Shown: positions 9,876 to 21,309 of the stretch, in pieces
Layout: the number at the start of each line of letters is the position of its first letter
Numbering within the stretch: the first letter of the stretch is position 1
Assembly: GCA_009760855.2 (NCBI GenBank)
Contig: WPIO01000170.1
Span: forward strand, 297,501 to 361,500
Reading direction: 5' to 3'
DNA length: 64,000 nucleotides
DNA from: Cristatella mucedo
Lineage: Eukaryota; Bryozoa; Phylactolaemata; Cristatellidae
Made by a program: the position numbers and the translations under genes
The notes under the pieces: generated by a model
What the model was told of the DNA's origin: nothing
Database searches by the model: none
What the model saw: the letters and a program-made list of their open reading frames with translations, nothing else

Positions 9876-10310
9876 TGCTTTGGCCCAGTGGTTAAGGTGA
9901 GCCGTAATGGCTCATTAGGTAAGGCGGTCGCTTATCACGACCTCTGCCCCGAGGTCATGGGTTCGAATCCTGCGGTGGGAGATCCTGCCACTGCAAGCTG
10001 TAGTGATAGCCGTAAAGGCTCTTCTGTTGCTATACAAAAAGAGGCTGTTAAATCAGCTATTTTCTTTAAGGTGCTCGACTTTAACTACCACGGTCAAGGT
10101 AAGTAAAAACTCCCTTTGCAGCAAATGTAAAGCGCCTAGAAAAAGATTAAGTTCTCTGAGGGCGCTTTATCAAGTGCATTATTATTATTATTATAGTTAG
10201 TGCATATGATGCCCGAGGCTGTAGGCTCGAGCCCCGCGGCATTCATATAAAGTGTCTGAATAGAGATTAAGTTCTCTCAATGTGCTATGCAAATATTTAT
10301 TAAGTATTTA
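9876..10310 (+). mobile_element. SINE-2 copy, split by a SINE-1 insertion
   Basis: The head (9876-9898) has box A TGGCCCAGTGG at 9881-9891 and TTAAGG. The body resumes at about 10196 with GCATATGATGCCCGAGG and the box B-like AGGCTCGAGCC, then GTGTCTGAATAGAGATTAAG and TTCTCTCAATGTGCTATGC. The two halves join into the same order seen uninterrupted at 2366-2505. The intervening 300 bases are a complete SINE-1. SINE-2 was therefore here first. Confidence 0.75.
9899..10195 (+). mobile_element. SINE-1 (tRNA-derived) with LINE-A tail
   Basis: Box A TGGCTCATTAG (9908-9918) and box B GGTTCGAATCC (9960-9970) both match pol III consensus, 52 bases apart. The body runs through ATAGCCGTAAAGGCTCTTCT. From about 10112 the copy ends in sequence nearly identical to the LINE-A 3' end: TTTGCAGCAAATG, then AAAGCGCC (10129-10136), GATTAAGTTCTCTGAG, GGCGCTTT (10161-10168), CAAGTGC and (ATT)n. 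A SINE ending in a LINE tail is the known mark of mobilisation by that LINE's reverse transcriptase. Confidence 0.9.
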
Positions 10311-10917
10311 TCTCATAAATTAAGTGTGTTTGATAAGAATGAGCACGGCGATGAGAACATTTGAATGGGTCAAGCTACGAATATTACCGCTGAGTTCGCT
10401 CGAAGTAGACCCAAAGTTCGACAGAGCTACTGTGAGAGCTTCAAATGCTCAGGGGAGCTAGCGCTTGATCTTAAGACGCTTGGAAGCTCTCTTTTGACGC
10501 TACGCCGTGCGGCAGTAAATGGCCGTCTCACAAGGCGAGAGCTTTGGATCTGCGGATCTGCGGGTGACGGACGCTGACTGACTGACTGACTCGAAGCAAC
10601 AGGAACTCACAAGAACATTTGACCAAGTGAAATCGTTTCAATCAACAGTGCCCAGAGAATAATTCATGCGCGCGCGCGCCATTCATAGCGTAGGAAACTT
10701 CTGGTTAAGTCGTTTTCATTGTCCATGAAAAGACATCGACAGTTCTTTTCCTAACTGCAGACAGCCGGCTTACTAAGGCGCACAGGAGTGAAACTAAACA
10801 CTTTTGTTTCGTAGTCATCTCAACAATAAACCCACTATGTGATGATAGAAGTTGCTTTGTAGCTAGAAGAAGTGGCATTAAAAAAGAAAATATAAAAACT
10901 AATTCATTTGTCTAGCA
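10311..10917. other. No gene recognised
   Basis: Contains short GACT and GC dinucleotide runs (10575-10590 and 10668-10678) but nothing else I can identify. Confidence 0.35.
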
Positions 10918-11035
10918 CCATAAAAGAATTTAATCTCTATTCAGACGCTTCACATATGCCGCGGCGCTCGAGCCCACGACCTAAGCCAGACCTTGGTCGG
11001 GGAGAGCAGCTTATTCACTGGGCCAAACCAGCTCA
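10918..11035 (-). mobile_element. SINE-2 copy, minus strand
   Basis: Reverse-complement reading gives GGTTTGGCCCAGTG (box A), a GGGCTCGAGC box B core, GCGGCATATGTGAAGCG and TGAATAGAGATTAAATTC. The order is the same as in the copy at 2366. The tail is shortened. Confidence 0.75.
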
Positions 11036-11304
11036 GCGGTACCATGGCTTCACATATCTGCGTGGCTGCGAGTGACAAAAAGCAGTGTAGAGGTCTGCTT
11101 ACAGCTCACGCACCAAGCAAAATAATGTCAATTTTGAGAGTTTATGCATTCGGTAACGCAGATTGCAATGGAGTGTCCTTGTATCTGGGCGCAAATTCGC
11201 TGCTGACGGATCTGAATGACAGAAACACTAGCAATTGGCATTCACTCAATTAAGCCGCAAATTGTCACTTGCAGGAGTTAATTTTCTCAAGCTAACGCCT
11301 AATT

Positions 11305-11365
11305 GTAACAGTAATAATAATACGCTTGCATAGCGCTCTCAGAGAACTTAATCTTCATCTAAACT
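11305..11365 (-). mobile_element. LINE/SINE tail fragment, minus strand
   Basis: AATAATAATACG followed by GCATAGCGCTCTCAGAGAAC is the reverse complement of the shared hairpin tail plus ATT repeat. No body is recognisable beyond it, so the parent (LINE-A or either SINE) cannot be decided. Confidence 0.55.
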
Positions 11366-11589
11366 TAATCTTAATTGACTCAATCTTAGAACCGAGTCGC
11401 TTTTGGCACAGTACAAAGGCTGTAGCTTGCAGCGAAGCTCTCATTACGAGCACCTGCTGTTAGGGTTAAGGTCACTGAAGAATTGCAATGCTTGACTGTC
11501 GCTGCTGGCTGCTTGGCTAACGCGTAAATTAGTCTTCTTGGTTTTACGCAGCAGCTCACCATGAAAGAGCAGACAGATTTGGCTACGCA

Positions 11590-12025
11590 ATTTTCTTCCT
11601 AGCACCGTGGCCAGCGCTTTCAACAGCGCCCCGTGCTCACACGCGACAGTCGAGCTTCAGAAGGGGCTTGCGGTGCATGCCCAGCAGCGTTGTAGCGTGG
11701 CACGCTGCAGCATGCTCAGCGAAGCTGCGCCCGAGGCTGCGCCGGTGATGCAGAGCGCTCTTTACCGATCCCGTTCTCACTGCTCTCCACTCGGTTTCAG
11801 TGAAGGCATCGGGAAAGCTGGAGCCTCTGATGTCGTGCTCGGCGACGGGAGGCGCGTGGATCCAGTCGCACATGAGGTCGTAGTTTGTCCTGCAAGCCCG
11901 CAACTCCGCGAAATTAACGCGGCGGCGGCGGCGCAGGAGCGGACATTGCATGTCGTTACTGGGTGGGTACTCGGGCTCTCACTGCTCAGAGCTGCATTCA
12001 ATTGGCCGAGCACGCGTCCAACTTA
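11590..12025. other. CpG-rich island
   Basis: About 435 bases rich in GC and CpG with a GCG triplet run near 11915-11933. Open frames exist on both strands; the most protein-like is the minus-strand segment annotated separately. The island stops at the ATT tail of the LINE-A copy that follows. Confidence 0.5.
11781..11889 (-). CDS. Candidate internal exon of an unidentified host gene
   Basis: On the minus strand a GGGCTTGCAG acceptor is followed by 109 open bases and a GTGAGA donor. The first base completes a split codon, then 36 codons encode TNYDLMCDWIHAPP, VAEHDIRGSSFPDAF and TETEWRA. Third positions are mostly G/C and the residue mix (Asn, Tyr, Asp, Trp, Met, His) is protein-like. The segment ends in phase 0, which fits the phase-0 start of the candidate exon at 6.9 kb about 4.8 kb downstream on the same strand. 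I recognise no family. The frame remains open for 48 codons beyond the donor, so the donor choice is uncertain. Confidence 0.35.
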
Positions 12026-12690
12026 AGGCAATAACAGTAATAACAATAATAATAATACATTCAATATAGCACTCTCAGAGAACTCAATCTCTTTCTTGGA
12101 GCTTTAAATGTGCTGCAAAGGAAGTGCTATTAAATAGCTAGTGGTAGCATGTTCAATAAACAACAAGAATCAACATGGTTCAGGGTGATATGCACAGGGT
12201 GAGCATGCAAGTTTCGTTAGTGGCAGCATGCACAGTGTCAACACGCGTAAGCACACAAAGGATGAAGCGCAGGGACATGCAGCGATAAATAGCTGCGTCT
12301 TAGTTTCTTTTTAAATGTGGTCAAGTCAGGAGATGTAGTGATGCAAGTCGGGAGAGAGTTCCACACTTTTGGAGCGCACGAACTAAAGGCGCGGTCTTTA
12401 AAGGATTCGAGATTTGTACGAGGCATAGGTAAGCAAGTAGTTTGCGAAAAGTGGGCAGTGCGAAGCTTAGCCAGATAAGTGAGTAGATCTGATAGGTAAG
12501 ATGGAGCCAGAGAACGAAGGCACCTCAAAGTGAGTGACAAAACGTTGAAGGCGTTGCGTTGCTTGACTGGGAGCCAGTGCAGGTCGGCGAGATGTGGCGC
12601 GATGTGGCAGCTGCGACGCTCACGACAGACAAGCCTGGCTGCAGAGTTTCACAGCGGCTGCGGAAAGCGCCTGATTGAATGACCGACCTG
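12026..12690 (-). mobile_element. LINE-A 3' end, minus strand
   Basis: A 5'-truncated copy covering the last part of ORF2 and the 3' UTR. The main frame (12238-12540) reads LRSLAPSYLSDLL, then PRTNLESFKDRAFSSCAPKV, WNSLPTC and LTTFKKKL. The region upstream of that frame, encoding the LHWLPVKQR stretch, is out of frame. The tail hairpin and ATT/GTT repeat lie at 12026-12110. It is noticeably more diverged than the 23-24 kb copies. Confidence 0.85.
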
Positions 12691-14340
12691 CAGGCCTACG
12701 GCGAGTGGCTCACTGCCCGCATCTCGTCTCCCCTCACTCGGCTTTTCGCTTCATTCTACATTTCTCAGGTTCGAAAGAATTTACTGCTACATAAAATGCC
12801 AAACGAGTGGGGCCTCGCCTACTTGAAGCACGCCTGAAGCAACTTTAACAGCCAGACTAGGATATGGCAACGCCCGAGCGAGAGGTTTAACGTAGCGTAG
12901 TAAGTGCTGAGGAAGTTGAAAATAAGGCACTTTTACAAAGAAACCGCACGAGAACCAGTATTGGCGAGCACGCCTCAGTGCGGACGTACTGAGATTCACG
13001 CACACGGGGACCTTAGAGGAGGAGGGTGAGTGTACGAGTCAAGCGGATTCGTGGACGGATTTTGGTTTGCTAGCGAACGCAGAGTCTTTCTTCGGGGCTT
13101 CGATTAAAAAATGGGAGTAGTTCGCTGCAAGGAAAGTGACTTCATTTGGCGTCTAGCTATTGTACTGCTATGCTATGACATCACCGCTGCTTCCCTACGG
13201 AAGGCTGAAGCCTCAGTCGAGTATGATGGTCCGGATTTCGTCTGCGAGCAGACGCAAAAGGATGCGGTTGCATTCTGGGCGTTGTGAGTGCATCTCATTC
13301 TTAAGCACAATCGGCATCTGGCCTCAGCTACGGTTACAAAACTTGAAAAAAAAGAAAATTCTGTTGGATGCCTATTGGAATATGGACGTGAAGGTAAACC
13401 TGTTTATGGCTGTCGCTAGAGATAGCTAACGGTTTTCCGAGTAATTACTATTGGTTGTTGGATATGTCGCGTTGGTCGACGACGGTCAAATTATATTAAA
13501 GGGCATCTGTTGTTAACGTCAGTCTGCTTTCAGCCAGCCTCATGCCTGAACACTGGTCGCACTCTATGGCTACGGAAAATAGGGAAGAATGAACTAGTTC
13601 AGCATTTCGTGGGGCGCTGAGAGAAATTGGGACTGGGAGACACGATATACTGGAGCGGTCTTTGAGGGACGGAATATCCCAACGCATTCGAGATTGAAAG
13701 ATGTCGAGAAAAGATTAGCTCGCTATAACTGAGCGGCTACAAATAATGAGCTGCCGAATGCGACCCCACGGCACTTAGTTGCTGCTACGTGTAGTGTTTT
13801 TCTAGCTTCAACATCATAGAAGACGAATGAAATATTCAAAAACTTGCAGGAAATCAACTCCAGTTATCATATGGTGCTGTATTGCACGGTGGCAGGTAAG
13901 GTGAGTCACTCCCCCAGTGCGGTAGCTCAAAAGATACATATGGAGAGCTTTGGCTCACTTGGTGCGTAAAAAAGGCTATTTCATTATTATCATAGCTGTT
14001 AATATCGCTATCTATCGCAGCAGTTCCCAAAGAGGCTGCAGGAGATTCCCGGGAAGCGATGAGAGCGCAGCCAACGAAACTGCGAGACTTATTTAGGGCC
14101 ACAGGAGCTCAGTCAGTGGCTAAGGAGGTCGGCAGGTGCGCTCCAAGTAAGGTCGCAGAGTTCTTCGGTCGTTTTCAGGCGACTGACCACTGAAGTAGCA
14201 AACATGCGGCGGCTGTGGTCCTTTGGTGCCGCTAGGCGTGTAGGTCTCTGGTGTAGGTCCTAACAGGCTGGTCGCCTGGCGCCCGACCGAGCTGCCTGCT
14301 TTAGAGTCACGATTAGAGAGGAGCATAGTAAACAATCTCA
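12691..14340. other. No gene recognised
   Basis: About 1.65 kb of mixed sequence. Several open frames of 60-90 codons exist but none shows domain similarity or convincing splice context. I see no repeat copy that I can defend. Confidence 0.35.
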
Positions 14341-14350
14341 CACCTGCCCT

Positions 14351-14376
14351 CTCCTCTCTCTCTCTCTCTCTCTCTC
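14351..14376. repeat. (CT)n microsatellite
   Basis: A short CT dinucleotide run of about 12 units. Confidence 0.9.
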
Positions 14377-14468
14377 ACTCGCGCTCTGTACCTCCCAATA
14401 ACAGGATTTGAATAATTAGCGTAGATTATCAGATGTATACGTACATAGCAGAGAGCGAGAAGCTGCGA

Positions 14469-14560
14469 ATAAATAAATATATATAAATATATGGACATAT
14501 ATTATATATATATATAAATAAATATATATATATATATATATATGGACATATATTATACAC
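14469..14560. repeat. AT-rich tandem block, two units
   Basis: An AATAAATATATAT...ATATGGACATATATTATA unit of roughly 45 bases occurs twice in tandem, expanded by (TA)n. The repeated ATATGGACATATATTATA core at about 14490 and 14540 shows that this is a duplication and not just TA slippage. Confidence 0.75.
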
Positions 14561-14579
14561 AAATATATAGATATGCGTA

Positions 14580-15699
14580 TGTACATGATGTGCGAAAAGG
14601 TATTTTCCTAAAAGGCCTCAGGAAACCTTGCGATACGACTAAGCCTCTGAGCAAGGCACTACTCGAAACGGCTGACAAGAACTAGCAGAGCTACTTTAAA
14701 AATCTCTTGGCAATACATTTCAAAATAGGTTAATACTTGTCAAGCCTGTGGTGCAATTGCTCGCATAAAAATGTTTACGGTTCACTTGCACCCTACATCG
14801 AGGATTGGTAAATCTGGAAATTCATAAAAGATTGGTAAAGAGTCGACCTCCACCTGCTGCTACTAAGGATTTGCAAAGTGCTTCGCACCAAACTATGCAA
14901 TTATTGCCATTCCATTCAGCAGCAGCACTCGGGTCCGAGAAAACATAAATAGCATGCCCGAGACTGCCAAGAATCGGCTGGGAATCTTACGAAGGACAAC
15001 AGAGTTTTTGACGCCAGATCAGTTGATTGCGATTATTATTTCATCGCAAATTCTCTCTTGTGAATATTTTACAAGCGATGAAAGTTTGGCTTAAGATCTG
15101 CAATTTGCGAGGTAACTTAAAATGGCCGCTTACGGGGGAGGGGAGTTGCTATTGCACGTTATCAATAACCCATTTAGAGGCGAAGAGAGTCGGCACAGTA
15201 ACAGTCTCGGTTGCGAAACTGGCGGAGTACCCTTAGGGACTGGTCGCTACCGTGCGCGCGTCACCAAACTGTGCTAAACGAGAGTCTCAGCATTGACCGA
15301 ATAATTCTTTGTCAACCGTCATTGCTACAGTGAACAGAGTTAAGGCACCGCACTTGAAAGATTGGCAGTTTAAGGAGCTGCTTGCTGAAAATGGCGATGG
15401 CTGTTAACAGTTGCAGACTCGCAATTAAGCTCTCCTTGGCTCTCCAAAAATATCCAGGCAAGACATCCGCGCTAGTTTTTGAAAGCTGCTTTAGAGAGAC
15501 TTGAAGGTGCTTATGCTGAGGTGGGTAATAAACTCCAAGAGGTCACGCATGGCAGCTGCTACCTATCCGAAATATCCTGTATGGTTAATATTAATTTATT
15601 CAAAACTGCAACTGTTTTTCTGCCTTCGTCTTAAGGTTAAAATCTCTATCAAGGAAGAATATGAGCCAAGCTAGCTTCGTAATTATTAGGATGAAAACG
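14580..15699. other. No feature recognised
   Basis: Unique-looking, moderately AT-rich sequence with no supported exon, RNA or repeat. Confidence 0.35.
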
Positions 15700-16262
15700 T
15701 AACCGACTATTTTAGAATGCTTGATGAAGAATCTTCGGCTCATCTGTGGCGTGCGTCACAGTTGCAACATGTCACCCCATCTCACCAATCTGCAAAGGCT
15801 CCCAATCAAGCAGCGTTTCAATTTCAAAGTTCTGTTAATAAATTTAGGTCCCTTTATTCTCTGGCTCTAGCCTATCTGTCAAAACTGCTCTCCAACCAGG
15901 TGAAGAATCATGCAACCAGCTGTTTTGACTAGAATCGTTTAGCCATACTTGCTGCGAGCCTCAAAATCGTCGGAGACCGTTCCTTTAGTTCGTATGCTCC
16001 CAAAGCCTGAAACTTACTACCGAACCACATTGCAACGTCCCTTATATGACCAAATTTTAAAAGAAGCTTAAAAAGCATCGGTCTTTGGGATTCGTCTCTA
16101 ATATGCATGCACCTGCTTACACCGTATATTCTAGTTGCGGATGTTATTAACAATTATTTGGTAATTCGATCTATGTAGCATCAGTACAGCGACTAGAAAG
16201 ATATTCAGTACTCTGAGGTCTTTATACAAATTTAATAACAATAGCATTATCATTAAAAAGCC
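15700..16262 (+). mobile_element. Decayed LINE-A 3' end
   Basis: It matches LINE-A from the region encoding RLVCRERRCCHITPLL (TCATCTGTGGCGTGCGTCAC, TTGCAACATGTCACCCCATC) to the end of ORF2 (GGAGACCGTTCCTTTAGTTC, TATGCTCCCAAAGCCTGAAA). The 3' UTR is shortened, and the tail hairpin has decayed to GACTAGAAAGATATTCAGTA before AT-rich repeats. Frames are lost. It is older than the 22-24 kb copy. Confidence 0.75.
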
Positions 16263-17279
16263 TTTCAGTGAACTTTGGATCTTTTTTTAATGGATGTTGC
16301 TCGTTGGCTGGTGGATCCACTTAAAGCTACAGATAAAGCTAAAATAGCTGAGCCAATAGAGCCAGAATATATTGTTTGTGCTGCAACAACTTACATTCGC
16401 ACAAATCGAGAATTACCTTAGATTAATATATTTATTTTCCTTAAGAGTAATGGGCGAGGAAATGTATTACTAGCGGCCAGTTTTAGCGGCTCTATCCCGC
16501 AGCCACTGCTGACCGCCAGACACCGTGCAAACTCAGTTCTGTCGGAGTGCCATTTGCTTAATGCAGCATAACCTCAACATCGTTCGCTTTCCTTATGTAG
16601 CCATATCCTGATTCTGCAGGACTTAGACACCAAACAGGGGATTTGAAGGAATTATATATAGACTTATGTGAAACACATACATAAGTTTGAATGCTAGTAC
16701 CGAGTGAACGAGTGAGTGAATAGTTCCGTTAACACAAGTCGCCAACGTCACGCCTTATTTTTGCCACTTATGATATTCATTATGGAATAAAGATGGTACA
16801 GCCAGGATGAGTATCGTGTCAAGAATCAGGCTACATAAGTTCTTAATTTTCATACACAGCTATGAAATGCACTCTTATAGCTGGAATTGAGTGTCACATT
16901 GTGCATTGCATTTCAAATTAGTAGAGAGCAGGCTTTTGAACAGCGGGTTATTTCATTGCGTATTTAAACGGAACAAATGAAAATGAAGAGCCTCACCGAG
17001 ACAGTCTTAGTCTTACCCACAGTCTGCCGGGCAACAATGGATCATTGCGGCTTAACGTTTGCACTTGTATGCAGTCTTTAATTTTCAAAGTGCATTTCTC
17101 CGCGATTTTCAACTTGTAGACTGTAGTTACTCTTTTGTTTAGGTGAGCCCAGGTAAGAGGAACTCAGGTGAGCCCAGGTAGGAATAGCATTGCGAAGTCG
17201 CTGGGCTGGCTGGTCACAACTCTAAAGTTCATCGAGTGCTTCTAGAGCTCATCATCGCCAAGCTTTTTACTGCGATGGT
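16263..17279. other. No feature recognised
   Basis: AT-rich sequence between two LINE-A relics. A GTGAGCCCAGGTA motif is repeated twice at 17142-17180, too little to call a repeat family. Confidence 0.35.
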
Positions 17280-17735
17280 CGTAGCGAGTCTGCTCAATTC
17301 GGCCGCTGCCCACTTTCTTACTCAAATCGAAAGCTCAGCCCAGAAGCAGACTTAAATACTTTGGAGACCGTACTTTTAGTTCGTATGCTCTCAAAGTGCG
17401 GAACTCACCCTGGACTGCGGTCACGATATCTGCTGACGACATTTAAAAAGAGGCTACTAGCGCAAATACTCTCACAGCATTTGCTGGGTCCTTGTGACTT
17501 GTTCTTTGCGTGCTAACGAATGCTGACACTTTGCATGCTGCCGTTAACCGTCTTTGCATGCTGATAATGTGCTTGCTACCTCTAACCGTATTATGCTAAT
17601 TAGCATCGTGCATTTTACCATTAACCATTCGACCATGCTTCCTCTATAGCCCATGTATTGTGCCTAGAAAGAGATTCGGTACTCTGAGGGTACTCTAAAT
17701 ATCTATTAATCATATTATTATTATCGTTACTATCT
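17280..17735 (+). mobile_element. Decayed LINE-A 3' end
   Basis: ORF2 end sequence (TTTGGAGACCGTACTTTTAG, TTCGTATGCTCTCAAAG, GACATTTAAAAAGAGGCTA) is followed by the 3' UTR blocks GCTGACACTTTGCATGCTGC and TTTGCATGCTGA. The decayed hairpin GTGCCTAGAAAGAGATTCGG and an ATTATT tail end the copy. The 5' end is truncated at about 17280. Confidence 0.75.
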
Positions 17736-20490
17736 TCAGGTTAACCATCAGCTGTTAGCTAGGTCTGTCAGTGAGTAAGTCAATGCACTTAAGTCTTTGT
17801 GCAGCTATACACTAAATAGCACGATTTTAATTTTAAAATTCAGTAGCGTGTACCCAGCGTTACATGTAGAAAAAATATCCGCTAAAGCAGCAGGTGCATC
17901 ACGATTGTTATTTAAGTTCCTCACTTTCACACTGTGCGTAGGTCTGATCTTAAAAAAAGCCTTACATCAAAAAAGAAACACCTGGCCATGATGAGACGGA
18001 ATTTTGAAATGCGAAATAGAGTTTTTTCACCCCAAACTAAACTGCTTGAGTTTCATTCTTCTACTTGACCAGAAATATTGTGGAGTCCTTAGCACATTTA
18101 GATATACTTTTCTGCAAATTTTTCTACAAATAAACAATTTTCTAGCAGTAGCAAACCTTTTAAGTTCAGTGACTTCAGTTTTGAGAAAGTAAATAACCCA
18201 GTGCTGGTCGGCTTATAGTTTTCGTAAACAAAAAGGTTCGCTACCATATTACCATCTCAGAGCTAACAACTTGGAAACTTCAAATAGAATGCATCTGCAA
18301 AGAATATTCGGAAGAAACTGCAAATAGCATGTAGCTGCCAGTAATATTCGGAAGTAGCGAGATCCTCAGATCGGCACTGTACGCTGTCTTAGCCTGCCGC
18401 TGTGCAGAGCACCTGCTGAGTCGGAACGACTTTGGTTGTACCCGTGCGCTATTTTTGCAGACAGTTGTAGCTTGCAATACTTCCGCAATAGAGAGAGGGA
18501 AGCAAAAGCATTTCACGGATCCCCTTAAGCTTTAGTGGTCAGTGGACATTTGTGCTTGGTACGGGGAAGCGGCCATTCGTCAAAGCGCGCTCCAGTCATT
18601 ATCAGATACCTCTCCCCAGAATCGTCCCCGTTGCTGCTGAACCCGCACTGGGAAACTAAAACATCCTGTCTATCAGTAGAAAATCCGCACTCCACTGAAA
18701 AACATGCTAGCAGTCGACGTGTGCACCGCGTACGCGTTGCACACGGTTCTTTGACGGCTTCATGTTCCCTTATTTTAAGATGCAAGTTAGTCCATCTTGC
18801 GACCTCTTTCGCGGTCTCCTCTGCGTTGCGGCTTCTGCGTTCATCCTCCGAAGTTGATGAAAACTAGCATTTGAATGAAGGCAACAAAAAAAACCGTGAG
18901 ATTTCATATCAATTCCAAAGCATGCATATTTTGTTAATGTTCCTCTGACCTTCATACGTGTAACATAAACCAATCAGATTTGTATCTATATATCTGTATA
19001 AATATGCTGGTATATAGTCAAGTCAAAAGAAAAAATTATTTTAGGTTAGCGATCTTGGGTACAAATCGTTTTTTTCTTATCAAAATCCAGTGAACAGTGA
19101 ACGGACTAATTAAAGAGGCTTTAGTTTGGGTCGAACAAAAATGATGCACGTTCCTGGTTCAATTACCTGCACTTGTAGGTGATCTTTGGCATGCGTGTGC
19201 GATTTCTAACGCGAGAAGGTAATTCGTAGAAATGTTATGAACTGGTGTATACCTATCAAAAGTCACGAACAATTCAACCCTGCTCTGGCTGGCAAGCCTG
19301 AGTGTCCGCTGACATAGCTGGCGAGCCAGTTCTAACAATGGACAATCTAGCAGTTCTTTCTTAATTTTTAGCCATCTTTAGCGTAGGACAAAATAGTTTC
19401 GTTTGATAAAAACATTCCTAAAACAGCTTGAAATAAAAGTTCACTGTTTAATTTAAACCTCGAGAGTTAATGTTGTGGCTACGTATGAAAATAGAAAATT
19501 ATAACGAGTGATGTTTTGGTCACGACCTTCATTTAAGCTGTATCGTCGTAGTAACACTATAACAGTCACAACGAGATCACAATGTGAAGGTGACGTTGGC
19601 GACTTGTGGCTACCTTTCGTACTCTCTAATAGCCTGATGTTTGAAACTGTATGGGTTGAATAGAATGTAACCGCGAAGCATCGAGAGGAAATCTAATTCG
19701 AAAATTAAAAAAGACCTCTCACAGAAGCGAGCAGCTAAGCAAAGGCACAGCCGTACGCAATGACTTCCGGCCAATAGGCCGGTCGCTAGTACTGACTATC
19801 CCGGCCAGGCTTTTCATTTTCATCCATTTCGCTAAGAGGTAATACCCAAGGTGTCCTACTAAGTAGTTGAATAACGAGCCGATCAAACATCTGCTCACTA
19901 CAATTCAATGTACCAGTCAAGGTTTAATTTCAGCTATGGTAGTGCGAGTTTTAGATGTATACGAAATTAATAAATATCTCCCCCTTTTTGCGACAATGCA
20001 GTCGTAATAGCTGCGTCTTCGTAGTTTCTCCACGAAATCACAATGGGCGAAGCCTAGGTGCCCCATTGGTGACTCGTATTACAGAACAGACTGGGTGCCT
20101 TAATCAATAACTCACGTTCTAAAAGTAAATAGGTTGATTAATTTCCTAAGCATGCTATGTATTCTTTTGTTGTACTCTTACGCTGCTTTGGTAGTTTTAA
20201 GCCTGCTCATGACCTCCAAGGTCAAACAAGTACGAACAACTATGGATAGTGCGTAAACCATCTATTATTGAATTTCATAATATTTATAAAGTCACAGTAA
20301 AAGGATTTCTTAAATGTGGTAAAGGCAATGAAAAACTAGCTCTTGGGCTAAAATTAGCATTAACCAGAGGATCGTTTCTTTCGCACATCAAAAAAAGGTA
20401 GAAGAATTGGCTTTGCGCATTGAGAATTATGCACCATTTAAGTTCTGAAGCTATCGAGAAAATAAGCTCTTCAGGACATTCTCATTTGGT
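17736..20490. other. No gene recognised
   Basis: About 2.75 kb of AT-rich DNA. A minus-strand frame at 18525-18785 has a protein-like stretch (VLVSQCGFSSNGDDSGERY) but no good splice context and no family match, so I leave it uncalled. No transposon copy is recognisable here. Confidence 0.35.
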
Positions 20491-20499
20491 GGTCACCGG

Positions 20500-20600
20500 T
20501 AAACACACGCACGTGCGAACGCATACACACACGCACACATGCACGTATGCATACACACGCACGCATATCCACCCCTTACGAACGCACATCTATACACAAA
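20500..20600. repeat. Degenerate (CACACG)n microsatellite
   Basis: CA/CG-alternating purine-pyrimidine repeat with CGCATA interruptions. The His/Thr-rich open frame across it is a by-product. Confidence 0.85.
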
Positions 20601-21309
20601 TAAAAGCCAGGTATTTTCAAAATAATAGACGTGTCCTCAGTGGTAGCTGATTCTGCTCACCAGCTTCGGGGAACCGTTTTCCGAGTTTCGTTTTCAGTTC
20701 TAATTTTCTAAGCGGCAAATTTTTAATGTCCGTCCTAGCTCCAATAATGTCTCAAAAATTACACTATTTTCTGAATTTGATTTTACAAGAGCTGAAGAGC
20801 GCTCTTATTTGAAGATTTGTTTCACTTTTTAGTGCATCCTAAGTACAGTACAATATTTCGCGAACGCACTGCCATTGATACTTCATAACTCAAGCGAAGC
20901 AGAATTGCAAACATTGTAGTGGCATAGCAAATACAATCAATACAAAAGATAATATACGCTAGAGAGAAAGAGTTTCCTCGCACTCCTTATCAGATATTCT
21001 CCAGTAGTCTATTTTCCTCTTCAGCAATCGTATGCTGTCAACTCCGATTGCTACAAAATTCTGTGCTTCTGGCAGCGTGTGGATTTCATCCGACTTATCT
21101 TTCTCCAGCGTGCATTACTAACGGAGTAAAACACTGCTGTTCTATCTAGTCTCGATAGACGAGTTTATTCCTCTAATTAAGCATAATGTATGCCTTCACC
21201 AAGACAGACCTTGGCTTCTTTCAGACCTTCAAATAGCTCCAAAAGTAAGCTTGAACTTGAGAAACACAATGTAAATTAGGAGCGATGAGCAATAACATTC
21301 AGCTTATCG

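Noticed and set aside
9908-9970. A tRNA gene at the perfect A and B boxes
   Set aside because: Box spacing, lack of a closing acceptor stem and several dispersed copies with LINE tails show a SINE, not a functional tRNA.
13496-13700. A minus-strand LINE-A relic
   Set aside because: Only a CGGTCTTTGAGGGACGGAA-like patch resembles the element. No colinear flanking matches.
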